Shown one piece after another: positions 35,301 through 49,300 of a stretch of DNA of 64,000 nt. The stretch comes from Cephalopachus bancanus. Lineage: Eukaryota; Chordata; Mammalia; Primates; Tarsiidae. The stretch's first letter is position 1. Each line of letters begins with the position of its first letter. The notes under the pieces are model-generated. The model was given only the letters and a program-made list of their open reading frames with translations. It was not told the DNA's origin and made no database searches. The position numbers and the translations under genes are program-made. The DNA lies in assembly GCA_027257055.1 (NCBI GenBank), contig JAPVLO010000401.1, positions 806,001 to 870,000 of the forward strand, written 5' to 3'.

Positions 35301-38300
35301 AAAATAAAAAATATACTACTACTAATAAGGATGTTGATCTTGAAATGCAATATGAAAACCAGAGACTGGAAATTTAAAATTTGTAATGAAATGCTCTAAA
35401 GCTGTGATCTCTTCAGACCTTGAGAGTTCAGCAGGGGTGGGCCCAGGGAAGACTTGGATGGAAGATGCTGCAGGATGTGGTGGCGGTGATTCAGTAGGTG
35501 GCCCTCTTCCATCCCAAGGCGGTGCTGAGCCAACTCCTAGCCCTGTGTTATGGAGCACTGTGCTACAGGAGAACCATCTATTGAATGAGAGGTAAGACTG
35601 AGGTTCTGACCACTTCTGCTCATTAAAAATTCCAGGGCATTTTTATAAGGTTAAGGATGTATCCTTGTGTTCTAAAATCCTGTTCCAGTTGGGTGGCAAT
35701 ACTGGCTTTTTAGTAAGAAGAAAGAAGATGCGTGGAAATTTCAGGAGGATGATGAACATTTCTATGAGGGAAAATTCAGACAGATTGACTCAAAATTTTA
35801 CCCTGAACTCTAATTTTATGAAGTATCAAAATGAAACACCTGTTTGAGTATTTTCTTACAAGGGTATAAATGTATTTGTAGATGAGAAAACTCCTTTCTC
35901 AAATAAATGTATATAATAGGAGTAAATTTAAGGAAATTCTCTAATTTTAATATGAGTGACAAAATGAGTTGTACTTGGAGGATTTCTTCTGGACTTTTTG
36001 TTAGTCTTTGAATAATTGATATTTGAGATAAAACATTGGATAAATTACATGGTAATTGATCATAACTGTTCTAATTTAGAATAACCTGAGACCCTTCCCT
36101 GACCCTTTTAGCTATGTGTCACTCATAACTTCCAGAACTTTTAATATGTGCCACCCACAGCTTTTCATGTAATATATTAATTATAATAACAAAAATCAGA
36201 ATAATAATGTCAAATTCTCAATAGTAAATAGACTAAAAGTCCTCATAAAGGGTCCTTAGAAAACCAAAAAAAAAAAAAAGAAAAGAAAGAAAAAAAATTC
36301 AGTACAAAGACTAGGCCAGGAAGAGAAGACTGATTATCAGAGAAACCTTACACATTCTTACATATATTAGGGGGTCGCCTTTTCACGATGGTAGAACTAC
36401 ATTGCTTCTTCCATGCACCACTTACTGTTCTTCCTGAGCTCAAAATGCCCTATTTTCTAGATTTTGGCTAAAGGAAATCATTGAGCCTAAGCTCTGTATG
36501 TAATTTGCCATTTCTGTGGAAAGTTACCATAGTTCTGTGGTTATAGCAGAATGAAAAAAATGCCTCACAGCTTCAGGCAGAGAACAACTCAGATTAACTA
36601 ATATGAGCAATGCCCTCTCAGTCCCTTAGTGTGAGATATTGACTATACTGAGAATCCCAGATCATTCCTTCTTTTCTGAACTCTGCATCAGTGGGAGAGA
36701 TAATAGACATTAAGCATTTTGCTTTTTGTATTTGAATATGTCTTTAATTATAAATAATAAGTATTTGTAGCTACTGATTACTTCTTTTCTATAGTTGCTA
36801 CAGGTAATTATTTTTTCAATGCTGTATTTTGACACTTTTGCTCTATTCTTACAATATAGTCATGGTGTTAAATGAAACCAGATATTCAATAGTCATAAAT
36901 GAGATTACCCTTTTTGAGCTAAAGTTCTGGGGAAGGAAAGAATTTGAGAGACAATATAACAAATAGTCTTAGATTCTATAAGATATAATGCAGCCACAAA
37001 TAAAAAGAGAATTGCAAAGGTAAGTAATATAGAATAACTAGCCAAGGGATAGTATATTTTAGTTATGTCTTCTTAAAGATGAGTGATTTTTTAATCCATT
37101 TTAATATTTTATTCTAATTTTAAATATGATTTCTCCTTAGTTGTAAAGAAAGAAATATTAGGTGATCACTTACTCAGGGTAGATGTTCAATTTAGAAATT
37201 ATCCGTGTTCTTTCTTTCTAGTTCCCCTTGCATCAGTTGCCCAACTCTAAGCATTTGACTGCTTATTATTCATCCAAAATAATGTAGCTCAAAACACTAA
37301 ATTAGAACTCTTGGTAGGTTTTATTTTTAAAAGCATTAAATTTATAGACTAAAATGTTTCTGTGCTATATATAAATTTTGTCCTAACATTCTACTACACA
37401 TATGCAAAAAGTAGCAGCTTGGGTGCCCTTTTGCTCTTGGAGGTAAGTAAAAACTAACTGTAAAATGTAGTGTTGAAGTATAAAAAAGAAATAAGCTTTA
37501 CTTATTTTTTCCTTTCTCTCAATAATCCTCCAAATTTTCTTTATATGTGTACTGTAGGTGAAAAGTGCAAATTATCCTTAAGTTAACATTCTAGAGTGGT
37601 CTGCACATCAGTAGCAGCTGTAGACCTGAAGCATTTGCTTTGTGAAATCCGTAGAGCTCATTCTTGGGCAGTTTATCGACAATTTATTTGGCAGTCGCTG
37701 CATTTTCTTTCTTCCACTTCTTCCAAAAAAGTGCATATTTTTCACATTACCAAACATTTCTTTTCAATTTTAGTAATCATTCCTCTTCATAAAATAGTGC
37801 CTAAGATATTCCTTTAATAGAGAGGCACACTTTTGTAGACTATACTAAATAAGGGTCATAATTCATTCATGAAGTTGAAATTATTAAAAATCCCTGTCCA
37901 CCATTTCCTCCAACAACAAATATTTAATATCTTTGATTTTCTTATACTATTATTGTGTGGCTCTTCGGGAATCTAGTAGAAAAGTGTTTTTGTTTTAGTT
38001 TTTAAATTAAATTTAATGGCATAAAGGAACTCATGAGTAAATCTTTATTACTCCCAGGCCTTTGCCAATGTTTTGAGACTAGTATTGTTTTTAAAGTAAT
38101 TATTACTGAACATAAATCAGATTGCATTCAGCTTAAACCTCATCCTTCCACCACAATTTACTTCTACACATACATTGAAAATTACTATTCATAATGATGG
38201 GTCTAAGACACTACAAGATTTTGAATTAACATAGAAAGATTTAATTAAACTTGTCCTGCTGTTCTTGCTAACTCACAGAAGTGGAATAATGTATTTTAAT

Positions 38301-38365
38301 AAAGCTCTTTAAACTAGTAATATAAGCAATTTCAAAACTTTTGTTATTACTCATACTCTTTATAC
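35301..38365. other. Intergenic, mostly AT-rich
   Basis: A GC-richer patch at 35385-35590 has overlapping open frames on both strands but no recognisable protein. An A-rich run lies at 36265-36298. Nothing else identified. Confidence 0.45.
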
Positions 38366-38367
38366 TA

Positions 38368-38598
38368 CAGGTTGAGCATTCCTAATCTGAAAATCCCAAA
38401 TCCAACATGCTCCAAAATCTGAAACTTTTTTGAGCACTGTCATGATGCTTAAAAAATATGCTCTTTGGAGCATCTCAGTTTTTTGGATTAGGGATGTTCA
38501 GCCAGTAAGTATAAATGTAAATATTCTCAAATCTGAAAAAATTGAAAATTGAAAACACTTCTGATCACAAGCATTTCATATAAGGGATACTCAACCTG
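38368..38598. mobile_element. MER2 (TcMar-Tigger non-autonomous), apparently complete
   Basis: Terminal inverted repeats CAGGTTGAGCATTCCTAATC and GGGATACTCAACCTG, with an internal palindromic body (GCTCCAAAATCTGAAAC, TTTGGATTAGGGATGTTCAGCC). It is flanked by the TA target duplication at 38366-38367 and 38599-38600. Length 231 bases; MER2 copies are of this type. Confidence 0.9.
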
Positions 38599-38600
38599 TA

Positions 38601-40205
38601 TTTTGCTATTTGTATAAAGACAGATTTACTCATGAAAGCATCATTCAAGGCTCTTTTGTTTGACTTGGGTGCTCTGTGCTCTGCTGTCATGGCCAGTGAT
38701 TTCTTGCCTTCTTAATACCCTGTGCACTGGATTGTGACATCAAGGGTACAAAAAGTTCTAGGGGGAAAAAAAAAAGCCTAAGTCTTCACTTTTATGTGGA
38801 ACATCACCTTTTGACAATATGTACATGAGACTATTAAGTAAAAAGCGTGCTGATTTCACAAAACAAAAGAAACTATTATTTTGGGAACTTTAACAAAATA
38901 TATAATATTTGTATTGTTACATAATAAATCAGATTTTTAAGAGTCACAGTACTTGCAGAAGAAAGATTTTCTGAGGTTATTGATATTACTGATGAGTTAC
39001 TGATGTTATCAGCGAGAGTTACACATGGAATGGAGTTCTCTGCCTGGCTATGATCATATCTATTTTACAAATCAAACTTAGTGTGTCTCATTTACAAATT
39101 TTAAAACTAGGTAAAAATCATGTATGTGTCTTGTAGATCTAACCAGGGAATATATGTGAAAGTGATTGGAAAGACGCTAAAAGAACAGTGAATATGGTAG
39201 TCAGTGCTAAGTAAGTGAGTGCTAAGGTCTTGGAATTTTTCCTGTGTTTAATTGTCTTCTGAAGAAGGTTTTATGTTTTGTTAGTGAGTCAAATACTAAG
39301 GGTCTCAAAAATTCCCAGCTAATGTGCCCCAGTTTACAGGTATGCCTGAGATTATGATCTCCTCCAGTCCTGTGCTTGAAACCTTTGTTTGCAGAAAAGA
39401 TGTCCCTTTAACACAATGTGACAACAAAATATTACCTTTTGTGTGTGATACTTTGGGAAGCCTTGTACTTAAAACATCCTGATTGCCTTAACAATTACCT
39501 TGTTTAGAAAGGTGGAGCCAGTTGTTAACACCCAAGATGTGATATAGAGAATGTGAACTCTGTGTCAGACGCCATCACAAAAGGTGACATGAACTGTCCT
39601 GGTGGTTTGTGTTGTAGACAGCCTGATTCTTTAATAATAGCTTTATGATAAGAGCCAGTTCTCACATCTCGCTTTTCTTCTTTAGTTTTTTTTATGCTAA
39701 TTCATAATTTTATATCCAAAACTGTTACCTAAACTATTTGGATATTATAAAGAGGAAGGCAGATGATATAGCTAAAAATGTAAGCTATCTGACTTTTTTC
39801 CCTGACTATATGTGAAATAATAAATATTAACAAGGTCTATTTTGGTCAAACGTTTACTTTTTAAAAACTTAAATTAACCCCTTAAAGTAGTGCTGTTAAT
39901 TGGCATAGTCGGCAAAGATCATGAAGTGGGATATGACATTTAGTCAGTCACTCATTTTCAGACATTCCCTAATTCTGGATTTCTCAGCTTACTTGCTACT
40001 CAAATGTGTGTGTTTACTTTTCCCCTATGCCTAATAGAAAACTCCCCCTTCTTTTTATGTCTGCTTTTCCTTTGACCGTCTCTTCATCAGAAGCCAGAGC
40101 TATGCCCTTAAAATTCTTAGCCTGCAGAGCTGTGAACAAAAGTAACCCCATTCTTTACAAATTACTCAGTCTCATGTTTTCTTTCATGACAACAGTAAAT
40201 GGACT
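38601..40205. other. Intergenic, nothing recognised
   Basis: No repeat or gene identified. Confidence 0.4.
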
Positions 40206-40209
40206 AAGA

Positions 40210-40335
40210 CAATCTTCCATCATCTGCTAGTCACTATTCCGGTAATTGGAGATACACAGCAAACAGACAAAGTCATTCTCATTCGTGGTCCTTGTTCACA
40301 TGGCATTTATACGCTAATGACTGGAGATAGATGAA
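40210..40335 (+). repeat. L2-like fragment
   Basis: GGTAATTGGAGATACACAGCAAACAGACAAAGTCATTCTC follows the L2 body. Confidence 0.55.
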
Positions 40336-40679
40336 AAGCAAGAAAACAGATGAACAAGACCATTTTGTATAGCGATATGTGCTATAAGTACAATGAAACA
40401 GAGTCATTTGATAGTGAATAACAAAATATCTATGTGCACATGGGGCGTCCCGAAAATTTTTGATAAGATAGTTGGGAAAAAGCAACAACAACAACAACTA
40501 ATATTTGAGGTTAGACTTGATGGAACAGAAGGAGCCAGCCATGTGAAAATCTCTAGATTCTCAGGTCCTGAAGAGGGCTTTTGGTTTGACACACATGAAA
40601 ACACTAAGATGACTTGCGTATGGGAGATGCATCCTCCATTGTTGTAGACACTTGCCAAGCAAGGATATTATAATTTAAA

Positions 40680-40815
40680 TTAATTAAAATAAAATACAAA
40701 AACAATTCCTCAGTGGCACCAGCAATTGTTCAGGTGCTCAACAGTCACATGAGGTTACCATACTGGACAGTGTAGAGTCCATTTCTGTCACTGAAGAAAG
40801 TGCTAATGAGTAGTG
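40680..40815 (+). repeat. hAT-type MER element fragment
   Basis: TTCCTCAGTGGCACC, CAGGTGCTCAACAGTCACATG and TACTGGACAGTGTAGAG belong to the same family as 53434-53727. Confidence 0.6.
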
Positions 40816-40849
40816 CTTCACTAGTGAAAATGGAAGCATTGGGATAGGA

Positions 40850-41410
40850 GGAGAGGTCAGAGATGATGAATTGGAAAGATCATGAAGGTCTGATGTCATG
40901 AGGACTTAGGACTGCAAGTACAGTGGGAAGCTTTTGGATTGTTTTAAGCAGGGAAGGGCTATCATTCAACTTAAATTTTTAAACTAGTACTCCACTGTAT
41001 AGAGAACGTGTTATGAAGAAGGCACGGCAAGTTAGTTATCGCAATTGTCCTGGCAAGAGAAGATGATGGGTCTTTGTTACATTATTATAAGAGGGATGGT
41101 GAAAAGTAAATGGATTCAGGACATATTATAGAGACGGAATCAAGTGGATTTGCTAATAGACTAGAAGTAAAGCAATGTAAACAGAGGAAAAATTAAGGAA
41201 CAATGCCCTCTTCTGAGACCTAAAAGACTAGGTAGATGGCTATGCTCTTTACTGGGATGGGAGAAGACTGAGGAGAAATGGTTTGGGTAGGGAATACAGA
41301 TTGGAGGAAGAGAGTTGGAAGCAAAAAATTTTGTTTTGCATATCTTAAATTTTAGGTACCTTTTGGAAATAAATGCATAGAGGTCAGGTAAGTGGTGGAG
41401 AATGACTGAA
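40850..41410 (+). repeat. L2-like fragment
   Basis: GATTGTTTTAAGCAGGGAAGGGCTATCA and following text follow the L2 3' region, strongly decayed. Confidence 0.45.
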
Positions 41411-41419
41411 CCCATACTA

Positions 41420-42115
41420 TGGAGTGTAGACTTTTAAAATTTTACAATGGAATTCCTGTAAGTCTAACTATATGTGGTAAAATGCAAATGCAATAGGGAT
41501 ATCTAGAAATTTCTAGATTCTCTTCCCAAAGAACTAATAAAAAAAATGCATCAGCTAGATTTGGCGAAGTAGAGAGTTTTATCAAATGAAATTTGATTTT
41601 TTTTTCCTTTCTGTTGTCCATGCTCTACTATTTTCCTGTGTGGACAACATTTTCCTTATTCTTTGGCTGTGCTGACACTTTCTTGAACTATGGGCAGTAT
41701 TTGTATGTGATTGCTTCATGTCTACTTTACGTATTATGATTTATTTTATTTCATATACTCTCTGGTAAGTGTACAGTTAGTTACTTCTTTCAGTTAATAT
41801 AGCCCTGCTGGTTTTTGCATCTCTCTAACATGAATGTTTTGCTGTTTGTGTTCATCCGTCTCTGGGATTTGGATGGTAATGGGGAGAAAAATCTACCTTC
41901 TTTCCTTTTGGTGGACAAATAACTTTTTAATTATGATTTTTGTTGAAAATGGGAGGAAACCCAGATGCCAGGACATTGCCTCTGTTATAACGTTGAACAG
42001 TTTCAGGATGTCATTGTTTAACATGCAGGACTAACATTCTATCTTGTTTTGCTGCTATTTGCAAATGTTACTTTTTATCTGGTTACAACTTAAAAATAAT
42101 GTCTACTTCCATTCC
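41420..42115. other. Intergenic, nothing recognised
   Basis: AT-rich, no feature identified. Confidence 0.4.
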
Positions 42116-42132
42116 TTAAGAGTTCAGTTTTT

Positions 42133-42428
42133 TTGTTTGTTTGTTTGTTTGTTTTGAGTTGGAGTCTCACTCTGTCGCCCAGACTGGAGTGCAGTGGCCG
42201 CTCCCGGCCACCGCAGCCTCGACCCGCTGGGCTCCGGCGATCCTTCGGCCTCAGCCTTCCGAGTAGCCGGAATTACAGGCGCGCGCTACCACACCCGGCT
42301 GATTTTTTGATTTATTGTAGAGATGAGGTCTCGCTGCCCAGGCAGGTCTGGAACCCGCGGGCTCAGGCAATCCACTCACCTCAGCCTCCCAAAGGCACGG
42401 GATTACAGGCTGAGCCACCGAGCCCGGC
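42133..42428 (-). mobile_element. Alu, tarsier-type young subfamily
   Basis: Antisense dimer with a (TTTG)n-modified tail, the 5-base deletion and well-kept CpGs. Perfect 15-base duplication AAGAGTTCAGTTTTT at 42118-42132 and 42429-42443. Confidence 0.97.
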
Positions 42429-42449
42429 AAGAGTTCAGTTTTTATGATG

Positions 42450-43690
42450 ATATTATATTATCTTTTCTAAAAAACTGAGATAATTGAAATGGTAGGGGAC
42501 AGAGAAAATGGAAAATTCTAAAATTTCCCTCACTATGCTTTTCTTTCTAACCTTGATATATGCCCAGATTTTTACAGGTTTTACTTTTTGTATGCTATTT
42601 TTGATACCAGCGGATATTAACATGATTTTCCGATCACGGTTTTTCATTCTGAAGTGTCCTAGGTAGGATCTGGCATATGAATCATATGTCTAAAAACGAA
42701 ACTCATGAGAGTATGTGTGCATGCTAGGGGGCTCATTTGTCTTTGGCAAAGACGTTGCTTCTCCTGTTTCCTTAATTATTAAACAGATGGTACCCACCGC
42801 CATTGACTAGCTGCCCAACTTGTACTCCTATGTGGTAGCACAGTTCTGGACACCTGACAGAGAGAAACTCTCCCATCATAGCTCCTCATATCCACTTATG
42901 TCATATTAATTTTAATATCTGTCTCTAACCAGAGCAGGCTGTTTTCCATGAAGCTGTGTCTAAAACTTTAACCATAGTTTCCCCCTGCCCCCATGAATTA
43001 ATTTTATCTCAATTAACTCCTTTTGACTTTTTTTTATTGCTTCATCTCTACACACAAAATACAGTGGCATATTGAACCAATTATCCAAATACTTCAGGCT
43101 ATACACACACGTTAGCCAGGAATGTCAAGATAATTAAGACAAAATTGGATTATTATTATTAGTGAGGGCAAATGACCTCTACGATAGCCATATTAAAATT
43201 TAACAAAAGTAGATTATCATATTCTTGCTTTAGTTTAAAAAAGACACCAGTGCCCAAGAAATATTGATGGAATTTTTTAAAAAGTCCATTGAATACATAT
43301 TATTTTTTATAAGCTACCAAAAAAAGTTAACGTGAAAATTTTCCTCTAGTTTCTCTAATACCACATTTCTGCAGTACATGAACATGCAATCTTTAATAAC
43401 CAGGGTCCTGGTTGTTTTTTTTTCTCATATGCCTTTTTCATTGTAGATGTAGTATCCCACAGTCATATGCCTATCAAATCTTCTAAGATATTTCCTAAGT
43501 GTTAACCCACCTATTCTTACCTCTCCCTTGGGATATTTATTTGTATTATTTGCTGATTAACTACCTGGGCTTCTTTGTAAACATTTTTGAGGATATGGTC
43601 AGTTAATCTCAATGTAATTTCGCCATCCACATCAACTGTTGTTGAATACTCATACGCTGTGTTTCACTGAATTTCACCCCCTCCCCCTTC
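42450..43690. other. Intergenic, nothing recognised
   Basis: AT-rich, no feature identified. Confidence 0.4.
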
Positions 43691-43711
43691 TCTTTAATAA
43701 TGCTACTGTGG

Positions 43712-43987
43712 GGCTCAGCCTGTAATACACGCCTTTGGGAGGCTGAGGTGAGTGGATTGCCTGAGCCCGTGGGTTCGAGACCCGCCTGGGCAGCGAGACC
43801 TCATCTCTACAATAAATCAGAAAGTCAGAAAATCAGCCGGGCGTGGTAGCGCATGCCTGTAATTCCGGCTGCTTGGAAGACTGAGGCGGAAGGATCGCCG
43901 GAGCCCAGCAGGTTGAGGCTGCGGTGGCCGGGAGCGGCCACTGCATTCCAGTCTGGGCGATAGAGTGAGACTCCAAAAAAAAAAAAA
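43712..43987 (+). mobile_element. Alu, tarsier-type young subfamily, slightly 5' truncated
   Basis: Starts at GGCTCAGCCTG, so about 12 bases of the head are missing. It has the 5-base deletion and an A-tail. Target-site duplication TAATAATGCTACTGTGG at 43695-43711 and 43988-44004. It is the nearest mobile element to the PDE3A promoter. Confidence 0.95.
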
Positions 43988-44199
43988 TAATAATGCTACT
44001 GTGGTCTAGGTAACTCTTTGAGATTCTTCCATCATTTGTCATTTGAACCAACAGGACAACTTGGGTTCTCCGCTGAGAACAAGAACTTTCAGCAGGAGTA
44101 GCCAAAGCATTACAATGCCACCTGAAAATGGTTTGCTGTTGTACCAGACTTGAGAACCTATGAGCATCTTTGAATCACTCAGTAGAAGTGGTTGTCATA

Positions 44200-44800
44200 G
44201 TCAATGACAGTAGGAAGTATACTGTCACCCATCTCCTGCCAAGCACAGCCTCCTCCCCCCAACGTCCTGGGAGGCTCAGGCTCAGGACCAGTTGTAAACC
44301 CCTACACCCCGGACTGCGGTGCGTTGAGCGGTGGACTGGTCATAGCAGCCCCTTCTCCAGGCTGGAGAGTGAATGGGCCGCCCTCCCAGCAAAGGAGCAG
44401 TCGAGCTGAGAGCAGCGCCTCCTCCGAGGGAGGAGGCGGGAGCTCGGCTGAGAAAGCTTTCCTAGGGAGTTGCCTTAAAGAAAGAAAACGGAATTGTCGA
44501 TCACTCCAATTGCCTGTTTTATACCATTTTGAACAGTCATCTCCACTCGCTTCCCTTGTGCAAAACTGCAAATCACCACCAACCTAGCACCAAAAAGGGG
44601 TGGGAGGGGGAGCAAATCTCCCTTTTCACCCTCCCTTTCCTCTCACCCTCCCTTCCTCTCCTGCCAGCTCTCCTCTCCCTCCCTCCCTTCTCCTGAGGCC
44701 GCCGCTAGTCTCTCGGTCTGTGTTTCTCTCCGACGGAACTTAGCAACTTCTTGATTATTTCTCAGCTCCTTTTCCATTTTTTCCCGCCCTTTGCCATGAA
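44200..44800. promoter_or_regulatory. GC-richer proximal upstream region with polypyrimidine tract
   Basis: Moderately GC-rich DNA just upstream of the island. About 44604-44697 shows strand asymmetry: a short G-rich run (three G-runs) followed by an almost pure CT tract to about 44697. Open frames here have no recognisable protein similarity. It may belong to the PDE3A proximal promoter, but no specific factor sites can be asserted. Confidence 0.4.
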
Positions 44801-45058
44801 CTGGACCGACCGACCCGGGGGAGGCTTTGCTTTCTGCCCCAGGGAATGGCGATTCGCGTCCTGGGGCCGTGCCAGGGAGGATCGGCCGCGGAGAAGGAAA
44901 GAGTGACAGAGAAAGAGCTTCAGGAAGGAAGAGAAGGGAGACCTCCATCTGCCGCGGGCCCGGCACGCAGCCGCGCAGCCCCGTGCTGCGCCCCGGAATG
45001 GCCCGGAGCTCGCCCTGCGCCCCAGGCTCCTCCAGCGTCGGCGGCCCCTGTGCGCGGG

Positions 45059-45088
45059 ATGCGCCGGGCACTTTTTAAATTGAAATAG
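45059..45088 (+). other. Short upstream ORF (9 codons) in the PDE3A 5' flank
   Basis: ATG at 45059 opens nine codons (MRRALFKLK) closed by TAG at 45086-45088. It is the last ATG before the PDE3A start at 45377. It would act as an upstream ORF only if transcription begins 5' of it, which the sequence does not show. Confidence 0.35.
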
Positions 45089-45232
45089 GGAGTCGTCCCC
45101 GGAGGATATAGGTCGGGGGTGGGAGAGGAGAAGAGAATTTGTGCCAGCGATTTAAAGGGAGAAAGGGGGAAGGCTGATCGTTTCGAAGTCTCTGGAGCAT
45201 CTAGCATTCTCCAGGAGTTATTCGAAAGCTGA

Positions 45233-46384
<1,152 letters not shown>

Positions 46385-49300
46385 TGAAACACCTGGGAAC
46401 CGGCTCAAAGTGGAGGGAATCTGAGTGCTGGGAACCAAAGGGAAGGGAGCCTCGAAAAGTGGTATAACTTGAGACTTTATAAGAGACTAGCGGGGTTTTC
46501 TCCTTCTTTCTCACGGTATTTTGTAAACTGAACAACTGAAACACGAAAGAGTAATAAAACAAGATGGTATTTGCAGGGTCTTCCACTGCTGGGCCAACTT
46601 TTGAGATCTGCTACACCTGGTGTATGGCTTCCCCAAGCTTTTAAGTACTCTCACACCTTCTCTCCTTAGCAGAAATTTTATAATATAGTTATTATTATTT
46701 TTTTTTTAGCAGTGGGTGATTTTTCAATACATGGACTTCACTAGATTTCTACTTTAAAAAATAAAATTTCTCATTTATAAAGTGCTGGTAAACATTTATG
46801 AAAACCAGTGAAAAGATTATTGAGCAAAGCAAGATGTGCTTCAAGGTGAGGTATTGATACACATTTTCTGGTTTTGCAGTAAGTTTTATTTAGAGAGACT
46901 ACATCTCGTGCCCAATTTGTCTTTAAATATGACTTAGATACTACATACATTCGACATACTTGTGTGTTTTGGGTCATAATCATAAACTTGAGAATTAATA
47001 TGTCTGAACTTTAGAATTGTTCACATTTGTCAATTGTGCTTTAGTGTCAACTAAAACATAACATTTCTCTTGAGTATGTGCATATTTAAGTGGATATTTA
47101 GAAATTTAAATGAACTTTTACAGGTCTTACAGGAAACATAAATTTGGAGGATATTTCTAAGATCGCTGGTGATATGTATCTTTCACAAAGAAAGAGGAGG
47201 AACCTGAAATTCTGAGAAAAGTTGTAAATAAAAGTTTAGTCAATTTTGGGGATGAATCTTCTTATCATTAAGTGTTTTAGGACCGTGGAATAGTTGCTAT
47301 AAAGGGCATAAAAGAACAAATTCCAATTTTAAATACAAAGTGTGTCTGAAAAGGCATACTTCAGTGTTCACTTCTCCACTTGAAGCGGATTTGACATTTG
47401 ACTGGGGGTGGGGGAGAGCTGATGAGGTACAGCAAGTGGAAATTTACACGTTTCCTACTTAAATTTATGCTTACCCATGGTACCATCAGGACGACTTTAG
47501 GGAGCAAGAGAATATCTGAAGATATAGTAAGCTTTTTCTTTTTAGGTTATTCTGTGGATAACCATTTAGGTATTTCTAAGAAGTAGCAGTCACCATATGG
47601 TGTGGGTGGCTAGTTTGTTTCTGAAATGGAGTTGATTACACAGATCTGTGGTTGTTTGACACTATTTAGCAGAGGGATGACAGCATTGTAGTCTTTGTTT
47701 ATTTTTAAAACAAATGTACTTATTTAGCTTTTTGTTTAGATAAAACAAATGTTCTTAGGTTTAAGCTTACTCTAAGAGTGAAGGAAAAATCAGACCACTG
47801 ATGCTTCATTGTGGTAAAAATTTGGAAATCTTTGGAATAAAGTAAGTTATGTATTTAAGGGTAAACTAAATACTTTATTTTTATTTTTTTCAGTTATAGG
47901 AGAGAACATCTTTTAAATGAACACACCACTGCTTTAAGTATGTTCAGAACACACTATTGTTTAATTTATAGGGAAATATGTGGACATTGCAAAACTGAAC
48001 CATAATTTCTAAGGAAAATATGGGATATAATTATAAATAACTGGACTCTAAATTAATATCATTTAGCCTTTGAACTTAGATTTCTGAAATTTTATATTAA
48101 CATTTAAAGGTTATGGAGTTGAGGTAGATTTACAATAAGAAGGTGTTCAGGTAAATTAATCAGCAGTATTAATTAACTCACCAATTTATATTGGTTTTCT
48201 CTGGTATGGATTGATAAATGGAGAATTTGAATTATCTGCAAACTTATAGGAAATTAACAGAAGATTGCATTTTTAAATGTTTTGCTAATTAATGCTGTTA
48301 AAGATGCATATTTGTAATCTACTTCAGTAATTTTTTTGGTCACCTTTGTTTTTTAAGGCTGTGCTAATGAAGAATGTTCTAAAGCAAAAGACTATCTTTT
48401 ATGGTTGATGGACAAAAAATGCATTTTAGCAGAAACTGAGATCCTTGAAGTTTTAATGAGGGCATGGGTGAGTGTGTGCGTGTCACTGAAGCCTGGTTTT
48501 TATATATAACCCATTAAAGTTGTTGCTGAACATAATTGTGGGGAGTGGGTGGAAACTAACATGAAATAGTATCTTATGAGACAGGGCAATATCTCATACA
48601 TTAGCCTAACTGTGTGAAAAGTTCAGGAGCTCTATAGTAAATGGCTTATCAGTTTTATCATGAGGAAACAGACTTCTGATTAAGGGTGCAAAGTGTACCT
48701 CCGTCATTTGCATACTTTATGAAGTCAAGAATCAAAATAATTATAGAACATATATATATATGTAATACACTTCTCTGAATTCGACCTGATTAGTTTTTTC
48801 TATGAAGGAATGTATACTCTCAAGACAATACTTGTAGGCAACACGTGAATTTTAAATGTATAAGGACTTAAAGTTCAGAGTCTGCCAAAGACCTCTTGAG
48901 AATTTGTTTGGACTTTGCTCATTATGAAGTTTACAGGCGAGAGAATAACAGCATTTTTTTTTTCTCTGTATGAATGACAGTGGCCACTTACCTATGAACT
49001 ATCTTTCTTCAATGGTCCTCAGTTTTAAAAGTGCAAAGAGAACAGATGATAAAGTTCTTATAAGAGAAACCAACGCCCTCCCTTCCTTTTTCTCCTTTCT
49101 AGAACTGTAAGTCTATAGCACTGATATGTCTGTGAATGAAAATAAAATTATCTTTACTCTCAGTACTAAATAGAGTTTATAACATCTAGACAGGTTTTAG
49201 TTTAGTCCTGCTAGCCCAGTATCCTCAATACTGAGGCTGATTTTATAGATGAGTATGTCAAACTGTACTTTTTTCGCTGGCAGTGTTAAGAAGGCAAGTG

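Noticed and set aside
44643..45071. 142-codon minus-strand frame in the promoter
   Set aside because: GC/CT-rich compositional frame with overlapping frames on both strands and no protein similarity I recognise.
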